Assembly (NCBI GenBank): GCA_023386495.1
Contig: JAEWJS010000148.1
Location: 1-25,997, forward strand
DNA length: 25,997 nt
Source: Bacillota bacterium
GTDB taxonomy: Bacteria > Bacillota > Bacilli > Paenibacillales > Paenibacillaceae
Reading direction: 5' to 3'
The notes beneath the pieces were generated by a model. It made no database searches and had not been told where the DNA came from. It was given only the letters and a program-made list of their open reading frames with translations. Made by a program: the position numbers and the translations under genes. Shown here piece after piece: positions 7,516 to 14,962 of the stretch. Every line of letters starts with the position of its first letter. Position 1 is the stretch's first letter.

Positions 7516-9888
7516 TTATCGCTTCTCAAAATACATTCTGGCGCTCTCGCCGGCTGCCGCGGATACGTCGACCTTGATCGTAATCTTCGGCGATGTGCTC
7601 GTCACTTTCATCCAGCGATGACCTTTCTGAACGGAATAGCCAGGCAGGTCCAGCGTCACGTTAATGGTCGACAACCGCTGCGAAGGATCGGAGACCGACA
7701 CTTCCAGAACGCCTGCCCGTTCACGGATCATGACGCTAGCCGGCTGGTCGACGCTGATCTTGCCGGCCGAGCCCGCCTTCCAGAAGTTCGCCGCCACGAT
7801 ACCGAGCGATGTCTCTTCCACGGCATGCACATTCGTATTCTGCGCCAGAATCCGGACCTGTTTGTTGCTGTTGTAGGCCTTGGTCGCCGCAGCGCTTTTA
7901 TTCGGGAGCAGAATGTACGCATACTTGGCATCGCTAGGCTGCGCGCCGTGATTCAGCCACATCGTCATATAATTCCGGGTGATCGACTTGGACGATTCCG
8001 ACTTGCTCAGCTGCGCCCAGTTGCCCGTGCGCGCTTCGCGCAGCATCGTGAGCGGCGTATCGTTCGGGAACACATAGCCGATGCTCGACCCTTCCACCGC
8101 ACCGCTCAGATGTGCCCAATCGACGTCTGCAAAATTTCTGCTCCAGCCCAGCCCGGCCGATTGCGTCTCCCCATTGACGACGAGCGTCTCGTCTCCGGCC
8201 GCGGACAGCTTCCGGTTCTCGACGATCGTCTCGTAGGCACCCGGCAGGTCTGCCGTAATGCCGCTGCCCATCGCAACGATCTCGTCATCGAACATGAACC
8301 AGGATTTGTTGCCAGTCAGCCCGGTATCGTTGTACCGGAACTGCATGCCGGCACTGCCGTATGCCCCGGTAATGACCGTGCCGCCGACCCAGGACTTCGT
8401 GCTGCGCTCGGAAGCCTTCGGTCTGCCGTCCGTTGTCGTGCCGGGCAGACGAAGCGGATCGATCGTCGGCCAATAACCGTCCACGAACTGCTCATAATCG
8501 GTCGTATACAGGTACGTCATGCCGTTGCCCGTATACCAGCCCTTCTTGTTCTCGTCGTTCATCGTCTCATAGTTAAGGATACGATCGGAATACATGCTGA
8601 TCCCGTACGAGAAGCCTTGGCGAATATGCATAATGCGGTCCATCGAAGGGAATTGGAAGTGCGCGATCCGCTTGCCCTTCGGCATGATGGTGGAATCGTT
8701 CAGCAGCGCATCGACCATTCGCATGCCCGAAACGTCCAGCCCGTAGTACGTGTAGTTGAGCACCCGATTCGCCTTATAACCGTACTTCAGGCTGCTCCTG
8801 ATCTCCATGGCCTGGTCAGCCGGGAGCAGCTTCGAGATGCGGAGGAACGCATGCATCGCCGTGCGCCCGATCGTGTACGGGCTCGACCCTTCGCGCGCGA
8901 TCGCTCTACCCCGCACCATGTCGACCATCGCGCCGTCTTGGATGAGCGGCTCGAATGCATCCTTATACCAAGTCGAAAGCGTATTCGCTTGCGCTGACGT
9001 AATGTCCCAACGGCTGCCGTCCAATAGTGTCAAGAACTTCGATAACCGGTCGATCAGCACGACGCCGTAACTGCCGGTATACGCCACGTTCGCATGCTGG
9101 ATGAACGAGCCGTCACGGTAGAAGCCGTCGCCGGACGTCACGGTCTTGTACAGCGGCTGAATCGCGCTATGCGCTTGAGCAATTCGTGTCTCATCCTTCT
9201 CGATAATGCCGTGCAAGGCAACGATCAGCGCCTTCTCGGCCAGATTCGCGCCGGCCTCGGGCGTACGGCAGCAGTTCGCCCGCTTCGCCGGGTCGGGAAT
9301 GATGGTGCGCAGCGCCACGTCGTACCGGTTGACCAGCGAGTCCGGGAGCTTGCCGTCCATCAGCACGGTAATCGTCACGATCTCGAGCGGCGAGCCGATC
9401 TCCCACTCCCACCAGTTCCCGTAACGATTCGCCTCTGCCATGTAGCGATTCTCGGACATCCATTGCATGGCCGCGACGATATCCTGCGCGAGACTCTCGT
9501 TCTGGTACCAGCGAGAACCTACTGTCGCGTAAGCCATCGCCAGCTTCTCGATCCTTCGGAAGCTCTCCGTAATCTGTGCCGGATTGCTCGTGCTCGTCAG
9601 ATCGGACCATAGTCCGGAGGCATCGTTCAATCGCAGCGTATCCCAGACGCCTGTACGGGAACTGTTCGAGATCGCGGCGATCTTCGCCACGTGCGAAGCC
9701 ATCGCCTTATGCTTGCTGTCATACACGTCGTTGCCTGTCAGATAGTTGCGCCAATTGTCTTGCAGCGTGTCATACTCGTCCGCCGTATTGGCCATGCAGC
9801 TCGTGGTCAGTACCAATAGTGAACCAATTAGAGCAAGGAGAATCATGACCATGGTTCGGGACTTTCCTAGTTGTAGTTGCCATGTCAT
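7516..9888 (-). CDS. Secreted polysaccharide lyase family 8 (hyaluronate/chondroitin/xanthan lyase type)
   Basis: This 790-residue enzyme has an N-terminal signal (about 11-30, MVMILLALIGSLLVLTTSC), an alpha/alpha-toroid domain to about residue 370, and beta-sandwich domains to the end, the usual PL8 layout. The aromatic patch NWWEWEIG is at 158-165. Candidate catalytic residues are Asn215, His265, Tyr274 and Arg328. Their spacing equals that of Asn349, His399, Tyr408 and Arg462 in pneumococcal hyaluronate lyase, as I recall it. The enzyme would cut uronic-acid polymers by beta-elimination outside the cell. Substrate cannot be decided from sequence; nearby nagBA favours a GlcNAc-containing polymer, weakly. 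Cys31 could be a lipid anchor, although Thr at the -3 position is not canonical. The start at 9888 fits the signal peptide and a promoter about 40 bases upstream. Confidence 0.9.
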   Translation of the reverse strand: MTWQLQLGKSRTMVMILLALIGSLLVLTTSCMANTADEYDTLQDNWRNYLTGNDVYDSKHKAMASHVAKIAAISNSSRTGVWDTLRLNDASGLWSDLTSTSNPAQITESFRRIEKLAMAYATVGSRWYQNESLAQDIVAAMQWMSENRYMAEANRYGNWWEWEIGSPLEIVTITVLMDGKLPDSLVNRYDVALRTIIPDPAKRANCCRTPEAGANLAEKALIVALHGIIEKDETRIAQAHSAIQPLYKTVTSGDGFYRDGSFIQHANVAYTGSYGVVLIDRLSKFLTLLDGSRWDITSAQANTLSTWYKDAFEPLIQDGAMVDMVRGRAIAREGSSPYTIGRTAMHAFLRISKLLPADQAMEIRSSLKYGYKANRVLNYTYYGLDVSGMRMVDALLNDSTIMPKGKRIAHFQFPSMDRIMHIRQGFSYGISMYSDRILNYETMNDENKKGWYTGNGMTYLYTTDYEQFVDGYWPTIDPLRLPGTTTDGRPKASERSTKSWVGGTVITGAYGSAGMQFRYNDTGLTGNKSWFMFDDEIVAMGSGITADLPGAYETIVENRKLSAAGDETLVVNGETQSAGLGWSRNFADVDWAHLSGAVEGSSIGYVFPNDTPLTMLREARTGNWAQLSKSESSKSITRNYMTMWLNHGAQPSDAKYAYILLPNKSAAATKAYNSNKQVRILAQNTNVHAVEETSLGIVAANFWKAGSAGKISVDQPASVMIRERAGVLEVSVSDPSQRLSTINVTLDLPGYSVQKGHRWMKVTSTSPKITIKVDVSAAAGESARMYFEKR

Positions 9889-9925
9889 CGCCCTACACCC
9901 CATTGTCCTATCGAATTTTGTCATT

Positions 9926-9934
9926 AGTATATCA
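9926..9934 (-). promoter_or_regulatory. Extended -10 promoter of the lyase gene
   Basis: On the minus strand TGATATACT gives an extended -10 (TGn plus TATACT). The -35 region is poor. Transcription would start near 9919, about 30 bases before the chosen ATG. A terminator just upstream makes a separate promoter necessary. Confidence 0.5.
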
Positions 9935-9990
9935 TGTCCCTCTCGCCTTCCGGTATAACCAGCAGTCCTATTTATCCGCCCGATCATGCC

Positions 9991-10019
9991 AAAAAAGGCG
10001 ATCGCACATAGCAACCGCC
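9991..10019 (-). terminator. Rho-independent terminator closing the RiPP-like operon
   Basis: On the minus strand GGCGGTTGC and GCGATCGCC form a 9-bp stem (two G-T pairs) with a five-base loop, followed by six T. It overlaps the stop codon of the peptidase gene and separates it from the lyase gene. Confidence 0.85.
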
Positions 10020-10462
10020 TAGTTCCTAACAGCTATACGATGCATCAGGTATGACACCAGCCGATAGCGCACCATCAACTTCCCCCATATTCGTAGGGCA
10101 TAAGAATCAGCAGCCCTGCTGCTAGACCCCTTGCGGATCTGCGCAAGCTTGCCCAGCACCCGCTCCTTAGGAACCGGAGCGTCCGGGTACCGGTTGGAAT
10201 CGCCTTTGCATATGTATACTTCCTCGCCCCCGATCCGCTCCCTGCGCAGCAGCCTATGGCCGATTAGTCCCGACTGTTCGTCCTCGAACAACAGGATATC
10301 GCCGATCGCGGCGTCCTCGGGCGAGACCGGCTCGAACCGGCAGATGCTGCCTTGCCGGATGAGCGGGAACATGCTCGTCCCCCTCGAAGGAATCTCGATG
10401 TATCCTCGATGCTCCAGCAACTGCCGGATGCTGGATGCTTTGCGAAGCAATTGCGCTGTCAC
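10019..10462 (-). CDS. S26-type (ER/SipW-like) signal peptidase homologue, soluble
   Basis: This 147-residue serine peptidase has Ser30 in the TSMFPLI box, a GDILLF strand (54-59), His69 in GHRLL and Asp88 in CKGDSNR. That is the Ser-His-Asp arrangement of archaeal/ER/SipW-type signal peptidases rather than the Ser-Lys dyad of bacterial type I enzymes. There is no clear membrane anchor at either end, which is unusual for a signal peptidase and fits a cytoplasmic or membrane-peripheral processing role. It begins with GTG; a GAGGGG lies about eleven bases upstream. It is the last gene of the operon, behind the 27-residue peptide. I infer that it removes the leader from that peptide, but this is not shown. 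Confidence 0.8.
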   Translation of the reverse strand: MTAQLLRKASSIRQLLEHRGYIEIPSRGTSMFPLIRQGSICRFEPVSPEDAAIGDILLFEDEQSGLIGHRLLRRERIGGEEVYICKGDSNRYPDAPVPKERVLGKLAQIRKGSSSRAADSYALRIWGKLMVRYRLVSYLMHRIAVRN

Positions 10463-10503
10463 GCTGCCGTCATCCCCTCTGCCTGTAAATTACGATAGTG
10501 CGT

Positions 10504-10535
10504 GTTCAAAAAGGCCAGTTGTGGACTTTTTGAAC
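10504..10535. other. Inverted repeat before the peptidase gene
   Basis: GTTCAAAAAG (10504-10513) and CTTTTTGAAC (10526-10535) form a 10-bp stem. A competing pairing (CAGTTGTGGA with TCCACCAACTG) uses the loop and the right flank, so two alternative hairpins are possible in the transcript between the peptide and the peptidase genes. Confidence 0.6.
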
Positions 10536-10551
10536 TTCCACCAACTGCAAA

Positions 10552-10596
10552 GAAGAGGGTTGGAAGCAGCCTAACCCTCGCTGCAGCCCCCTCTTC
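10552..10596 (-). terminator. Stem-loop directly behind the peptide gene
   Basis: GAAGAGGG and CCCTCTTC close a hairpin with an inner GCAGC/GCTGC pair; a short CTTCTTT follows on the minus strand. It starts 15 bases after the peptide stop codon. It may act as a partial terminator or an mRNA-stabilising element favouring peptide expression over the peptidase. Confidence 0.55.
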
Positions 10597-10611
10597 TATG
10601 CATGCTGCCGA

Positions 10612-10695
10612 TTAACGGTGGCAGCCGGATGGACGCGTTTCGAACTTAACTGCTTGGTGCTCAACGATTTGTGGAGCTTGGTATGCTTTTTTCAT
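10612..10695 (-). CDS. 27-residue candidate RiPP precursor peptide
   Basis: This short gene begins MKKAYQAPQI and ends FETRPSGCHR. It is preceded by AAGGAGGTG seven bases before the ATG, the best ribosome binding site in the operon. The N-terminus has Tyr5-x-x-Pro8-x-Ile10, matching the YxxPxL/I leader motif bound by PqqD-like RRE proteins in Gram-positive lasso systems; such a PqqD-like gene is in the same operon. The C-terminal part has one Ser (23), one Gly, one Cys (25) and one His. It is too short to form a normal lasso core after a Thr-containing leader end. Serine is a possible target for the HPr-kinase-like protein. A hairpin follows the stop. Translation is confirmed codon by codon; function is inferred from position and motif. 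Confidence 0.75.
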   Translation of the reverse strand: MKKAYQAPQIVEHQAVKFETRPSGCHR

Positions 10696-10754
10696 TCTTT
10701 TTCACCTCCTTTATAGAATATGGCTGCCGCGCTGCCTGCCGTCGTTCCAGCCTA

Positions 10755-12536
10755 TCATCTCGCGGTCCGGACAGGCGCTGCGGCGTCCTGCTGTTCCAAG
10801 TACAGCCGCGCGTACATCCCGCCCTTATGCAGCAGGGCCTCGTGCGTGCCCTGCTCAATGACCTGCCCGCCGTCCATGACGAGGATTCGGTCCGCCTGCC
10901 TGACGGTCGAGATGCGATGCGCGATCATCACGGTAGTCCGGCCCGCCATCAGCTTCTCCAGCGCCGCCTTCACGGCAGATTCCGTGATGGAGTCCAGTGC
11001 CGACGTCGCTTCGTCGAGGAGCAGCACAGGCGCATCGCGCAGGATGGCGCGGGCGATCGCGATCCGCTGCTTCTGTCCGCCGGACAGCTTCGCGCCTCGT
11101 TCGCCGACCTCCGTGTCGTAGCCGCCCGGCAGCTCCAGGATGAACGGCTCCGCATTCGCCTCGCGCGCCGCCCGCCGAATATCGGCTTCGGTCGCGTCCG
11201 GCCGGCCCAGCGCGATATTGTCCCGGATCGTGCCGTCGAACAGATACGCTTCCTGCGTCACGACGGCGAACATGCTCGCCCTGGCGCCGGGATCCCAATC
11301 GTCCAGCGGCTTGCCGTCCATTCGGATGACGCCTTCGTTCGGCCGATAGAAGCCAAGCAGCAGATGGAAGAGCGTGCTCTTGCCTGCGCCGCTGGGTCCT
11401 ACGATTGCCGTCAAGCGTCCCGCAGGAATGTCCACCGATACGCCCTCGAAGAGCGGCTGATCCGGCTCGTACCGGAATCGGATCGATTCGAGCGCAATCC
11501 CTTTGCGAAGGGGAAGCGCCTTGCGGTACTCCGTCATGCTGCCGTTCTCGATCGGCTGCTCCATCACCTCGCAGACGCGATCCACCGCAGCCAGGGAGCG
11601 CTGGAAAGCGCCCCACTGAAAGGCGAACGTGCTGATCGGCTGGATGACGCTCTGGAATAAGGCGATGAACGCCAGCAGCGTGCCGATCGACATCCCTTCG
11701 GCAACCGACCATGCGCCGATGCCGAGGCATAGCAGGAACGCCGCGTTGTTGACGGCACCCGTGCCCGCGTGCAGCACGCCCTGCAGCTTCGCATCCTTGG
11801 CTTCCAGATCGAACAACTCGTCGTTGTAAGCCATGCTGCGCTGCTCCATCCGCTTCTCCAGCTGGTAAGCCCGCACGATCACATGTCCGTTGAACAGATC
11901 GTTCAAGTACGCATTCGCTTCGCCGAACTTCCGCTGGATCAGCGCGCCATTCGAGCGCATCCGTCTGCCGTATACCGCGCCGATAACGAGCACGGCGGGC
12001 ACGGCGGCGAAGCAGATCAGCGCCAGCTTCCAGTTCAAGGTCAGCAAGTATCCGAAGGCCGCGACGGCCACGATCGGCTGCTTGACGAGATTCACCAGGT
12101 TTTTGCCCACGGCGCCGTTGATCTTGTACACGTCATTGGTAAGTCGCGAGACGCTGTCCCCGGAATGGCCGTTCACCCGCATCGCGACCGTAGACCGGAG
12201 CAGATGACGCATCAGATCGTTCTTGATATCCCGCAGGATGCGATCCGACGCCTGGAACTGCAGCCTGACCTCGCCGAAGTCCATCACGACGTTGACAAGC
12301 ACGATCAGCGCCGCGAGCAGGAACAGCCCGCCGATCGAGGCCAGGTCGCCGGAAGCGATCCGGTCCGCGAACGTCTTAAGGAACCAAGCGAAGAAGATGG
12401 CATAGCCGACGTCGAACGCCAGCAGGAAGGCCAGTGCCGCATAGATTCCCTTGTAACGGCGAACGTAGGGCAGCAGCCGCCGGATCGGCGTCTTCAGCTC
12501 ATGGAGTCCGAGCGCTCGGCGCACAGCACCGAACAT
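10755..12536 (-). CDS. ABC exporter, fused membrane and ATPase domains
   Basis: This 593-residue half-transporter has a six-helix membrane domain (about 1-310) and a nucleotide-binding domain (345-580). Motifs are Walker A GPSGAGKST (380-388), signature LSGGQ (484-488), Walker B VLLLDE (504-509) and the switch histidine in MIAHRIS. It would act as a homodimer exporting a peptide or lipid-linked product. It lacks the N-terminal C39 peptidase domain of double-glycine bacteriocin exporters, so leader removal must be done by another enzyme. It begins four bases after the PqqD-like stop codon and is followed after 59 bases by the candidate precursor. Export and self-immunity for the modified peptide is the likely role, comparable to the D protein of lasso clusters. 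Confidence 0.92.
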   Translation of the reverse strand: MFGAVRRALGLHELKTPIRRLLPYVRRYKGIYAALAFLLAFDVGYAIFFAWFLKTFADRIASGDLASIGGLFLLAALIVLVNVVMDFGEVRLQFQASDRILRDIKNDLMRHLLRSTVAMRVNGHSGDSVSRLTNDVYKINGAVGKNLVNLVKQPIVAVAAFGYLLTLNWKLALICFAAVPAVLVIGAVYGRRMRSNGALIQRKFGEANAYLNDLFNGHVIVRAYQLEKRMEQRSMAYNDELFDLEAKDAKLQGVLHAGTGAVNNAAFLLCLGIGAWSVAEGMSIGTLLAFIALFQSVIQPISTFAFQWGAFQRSLAAVDRVCEVMEQPIENGSMTEYRKALPLRKGIALESIRFRYEPDQPLFEGVSVDIPAGRLTAIVGPSGAGKSTLFHLLLGFYRPNEGVIRMDGKPLDDWDPGARASMFAVVTQEAYLFDGTIRDNIALGRPDATEADIRRAAREANAEPFILELPGGYDTEVGERGAKLSGGQKQRIAIARAILRDAPVLLLDEATSALDSITESAVKAALEKLMAGRTTVMIAHRISTVRQADRILVMDGGQVIEQGTHEALLHKGGMYARLYLEQQDAAAPVRTAR

Positions 12537-12540
12537 CGCC

Positions 12541-12828
12541 CTAAGCTCCGGCCTTGTTCATCTCGATTAACCCGACTGCCTGCAGCGAGTCCAGGAACCG
12601 AGACAAGTCTTCTCTGGCGACGGCTTCCTCGATCTCGTATTCCGCCATGATGGCACGTGCGATCGCGGGCAGTTCCTCTTCGCGCTGGAGACTGGACCAG
12701 ATCAAGCCGCCCAGCTCGTTCAGCTTCGTGATCGTGCATGTCTCCGGATTGAGCAGCACCCATTCGCCGTCCATTTCCATCGCTTCTACGCCTGGCTTGC
12801 AAGCATACGTCAGTACACCTTGCGTCAT
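12541..12828 (-). CDS. PqqD-like RiPP recognition element protein
   Basis: This 95-residue protein has the PqqD winged-helix pattern: a beta-hairpin (MEMDGEWVLLNPETCTITKLN), then helices around LGGLIWSSLQREEELPAIARAI and a C-terminal helix SRFLDSLQAVGLIEM. In lasso and PQQ systems such proteins bind the precursor leader and present it to the modifying enzymes. It corresponds to the stand-alone B1 type in Gram-positive lasso clusters. The start at 12828 overlaps the kinase-like stop codon (ATGA), with GGGAG upstream; a longer frame to 12906 would run back into the kinase gene. The candidate precursor two genes downstream carries a matching YxxPxI motif. Confidence 0.88.
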   Translation of the reverse strand: MTQGVLTYACKPGVEAMEMDGEWVLLNPETCTITKLNELGGLIWSSLQREEELPAIARAIMAEYEIEEAVAREDLSRFLDSLQAVGLIEMNKAGA

Positions 12829-13613
12829 GATATCATCTCCCAGAACGAATCGTTTTTCTGAAAATAGAGCTCCACCGACGGCACAGAGGCGGTTAATCGG
12901 CTGCATAAGCGGAACAGCTTAGCCGTCTCGCCGGCATCGTACTTCCAGTAGAACACCTTATCCAATAGGCTCGTCATGCTCTTGACCGTGGACATCGGCT
13001 CTGTCTTGACCTCCAGCGACTGCTTCAGGAAGAACACGCCCCGCAGCGGACATTGGTCCAAGCTGTGGTATGTCCAGAGGTCGCTGCGGAACGGCGAGTT
13101 GAACGCCGTCACGGCGCCGTCCTTGCCGACCTTCACGACGGTTGCCTCATCCGACAGCAGCGGCCTTGGCAGCGACAGCATCGCGACCGTCGACTTGCCT
13201 GCGCCGGAATGCCCCGTGAAAATGTGCGCCTGGTCGTTCTCTGCCACGCAGGAGGAATGAATCAACAGTCCCCACTCCCGGTGCACGATCAAGGCGCTGT
13301 ACACGTTCATCATCGCATGCTTCAGCGCGAACATGTCGTAGGCACCGATCCAGCCGAAGTCATACGAGTCCTCGATGCGAATCTCGTAGTCGCCCCGCCG
13401 ATAGCGGACCGTGCCGCCATGCACATCCACGTCCACGTCGAAGTTCTCGAACGGAACGCCCCACTCGTCATGGATCTCCAGCGTCAAGTCCACGCCGCTT
13501 ACTGCCTGCGGATCGAGCGTCGTGAACGACTCCCGCATCCACCCCTCAACGCGCTCCGATTCCGTGCGGATTCGGATTGCATGCTCTGCGATTCCGATAA
13601 TCAACTCAGCCAT
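12825..13613 (-). CDS. HPr kinase-like protein of a RiPP cluster
   Basis: This 262-residue protein resembles the C-terminal catalytic domain of HPr kinase/phosphorylase. It has P-loop GHSGAGKST (134-142) preceded by LLIHSSCV, and LLSDEATVV (152-160) as the metal-binding/Walker B-like segment. The N-terminal 100 residues are unlike the HprK sensor domain. Homologues in lasso clusters (the paeninodin kinase is the known example) phosphorylate a serine of the precursor. Ser23 is the only serine of the adjacent candidate peptide. GAGGAGG lies nine bases before the ATG. It is coupled to the PqqD-like gene. Related HprK-like proteins also occur with PqqD and nucleotidyltransferase genes in Proteobacteria. 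Confidence 0.85.
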   Translation of the reverse strand: MAELIIGIAEHAIRIRTESERVEGWMRESFTTLDPQAVSGVDLTLEIHDEWGVPFENFDVDVDVHGGTVRYRRGDYEIRIEDSYDFGWIGAYDMFALKHAMMNVYSALIVHREWGLLIHSSCVAENDQAHIFTGHSGAGKSTVAMLSLPRPLLSDEATVVKVGKDGAVTAFNSPFRSDLWTYHSLDQCPLRGVFFLKQSLEVKTEPMSTVKSMTSLLDKVFYWKYDAGETAKLFRLCSRLTASVPSVELYFQKNDSFWEMIS

Positions 13614-13629
13614 CCTGATTGCCTCCTCG

Positions 13630-14772
13630 TTATTCCAGTCGCCTGCCGGCGCTCCGCAGGCGGTGGGAACGCCACAAGCGGAACCGATGGCTGTACAGCT
13701 TCCAATACAGCGTCGGCAGATCGCGCCGTCCCGCTTCCTCCCCGATCATCCGCTCGATCCGATCGCGGGGCGGCAGCAGCATGTACTTCACATGCGTCGC
13801 CCGATAGCGCCACGAATCCATCGTCAAGAGCGGATAGAGCAGGATGTAGGCGTAATACCGCATGCTCTTGGCGCCGCGCTCCTCGGTGCGAATCAGCTCC
13901 AGGTCGAGCAGCGGAATTCGCTTGCCGCGGATCGGCCGGATGGTGTCCCGCAGCTCCGGGAAGAACCGACATGCCGCGCCGAGCGCCGCTTCGACCTTGC
14001 TGCGCGTGCGGTCCTGCTCGGCCATCGCTGCCAGCTGCCGCATATCCAACCGATCGCTGTAACGCTGCAGCAGGTGCGCCACGTCCATCACGTTTTTGAG
14101 CGAGAGCATCATATGCTTGCTGGCATGCAGGCACATGACATAGAACGTGTGCAGGAAGTTCAGCTCCCGGCAGTACGCGTACGTCTTCCCTTCCCAGACC
14201 AGCGGAGCGGATTCCAGCCACAGCTTGTCCAGTCCGATCGCGGCCGTATGCTTGCGAATGACGTTATGATGCAGCTCGACCGTCATGTTCTCGCCGATGG
14301 CGGGGATCGGCTTCCCGAATTCGGCATGGTAGTGAAGCGAATGATGCGCGTCCTCTTGGGTGAAGCCGATCGACCGTATGCAGTCGGCTGCGCGTTCCAG
14401 ATCGCCCGGCTTGACCAGGATATCGATGTCGCTCGTCCCCCTGGCGCCGAAGTGCCCGAAGTACCGCTCCGCGAACAGCACGCCCTTGAGCGGGATCGCG
14501 GGGATCCCGGCTGCATCCAGTGCCGCCAGCACCTGCCGCGTCTCGTTCTTGACCAGCATGTTGTGGAAGAGCACCTGCTCCCCGTCCCGCTTCAGCGCAT
14601 CCAGCAGCGGCGCCGGCACGCGGTCCGTCTGGCCCGTGTCCCGCAGCATCCGGTGGACGAACGGCGACATCTGGAACGTCTTGCATTCCGCATGCAGCTG
14701 CTTCCACTCGCGCTCCCATCGCGCCGAATCCAACTTCCCCGCATAGATCTCCCTCAGAAAATCAATCATCAT
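13630..14772 (-). CDS. Nucleotidyltransferase family protein (NTP_transf_5 type)
   Basis: This 380-residue protein carries the nucleotidyltransferase signature GTSDIDILV (112-120), with Asp115 and Asp117 as metal ligands, preceded by PAIPLKGVLFAERYF, typical of the PF14907 family. The C-terminal half is helical with a basic tail. The family is often found next to PqqD- and HprK-like genes in peptide-modification clusters; its substrate is unknown. It could nucleotidylate the peptide or a small-molecule partner. The start at 14772 is chosen because GGAGGTG lies eight bases upstream; a second ATG follows at once (14769). It is the first gene of the operon. No convincing promoter could be found in the repeat-rich region upstream. 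Confidence 0.82.
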   Translation of the reverse strand: MMIDFLREIYAGKLDSARWEREWKQLHAECKTFQMSPFVHRMLRDTGQTDRVPAPLLDALKRDGEQVLFHNMLVKNETRQVLAALDAAGIPAIPLKGVLFAERYFGHFGARGTSDIDILVKPGDLERAADCIRSIGFTQEDAHHSLHYHAEFGKPIPAIGENMTVELHHNVIRKHTAAIGLDKLWLESAPLVWEGKTYAYCRELNFLHTFYVMCLHASKHMMLSLKNVMDVAHLLQRYSDRLDMRQLAAMAEQDRTRSKVEAALGAACRFFPELRDTIRPIRGKRIPLLDLELIRTEERGAKSMRYYAYILLYPLLTMDSWRYRATHVKYMLLPPRDRIERMIGEEAGRRDLPTLYWKLYSHRFRLWRSHRLRSAGRRLE

Positions 14773-14883
14773 CTCGCATTCACCTCCAGCCTTTACGTCT
14801 ATCCCCATCGCTCAGTTCGCCCCGAGCCGCGCTTGCTGCAGCTCGTCTTGTCGACTAATCAGCCTCGCTCGGAATGCCGCCGT

Positions 14884-14936
14884 CGTCCGACTTCGCTCAC
14901 TGTGCACGCTTGCTGCACCTCGTCCGTTAACTAACC
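14884..14936. repeat. Duplicated segment, copy 1
   Basis: This segment runs from CGTCCGACTTCGCTC to CGTCCGTTAACTAACC and recurs imperfectly at 15262-15313. A neighbouring shorter pair (around 14834 and 15215, sharing CAGCTCGTC and GTCGACT) keeps the same spacing, so a block of roughly 100 bases is duplicated. Confidence 0.75.
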
Positions 14937-14962
14937 AGCTTCGCTCGCCGCCGATCCATCGT

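Noticed and set aside
7513..8997. A 494-residue open frame on the plus strand
   Set aside because: It lies entirely antisense to the polysaccharide lyase, is rich in Arg and His as expected from the GC-rich opposite strand, and has no recognisable domain or ribosome binding site.
10661..10858. A 65-residue minus-strand frame over the peptide start region
   Set aside because: It overlaps the ABC transporter gene in another frame and has no ribosome binding site; the 27-residue frame is far better supported.
10019..14772. A complete lasso peptide cluster
   Set aside because: The PqqD-like, kinase-like and ABC genes fit, but no asparagine-synthetase-like cyclase and no transglutaminase-like B2 protease are present, and the peptide tail is too short for a lasso core.
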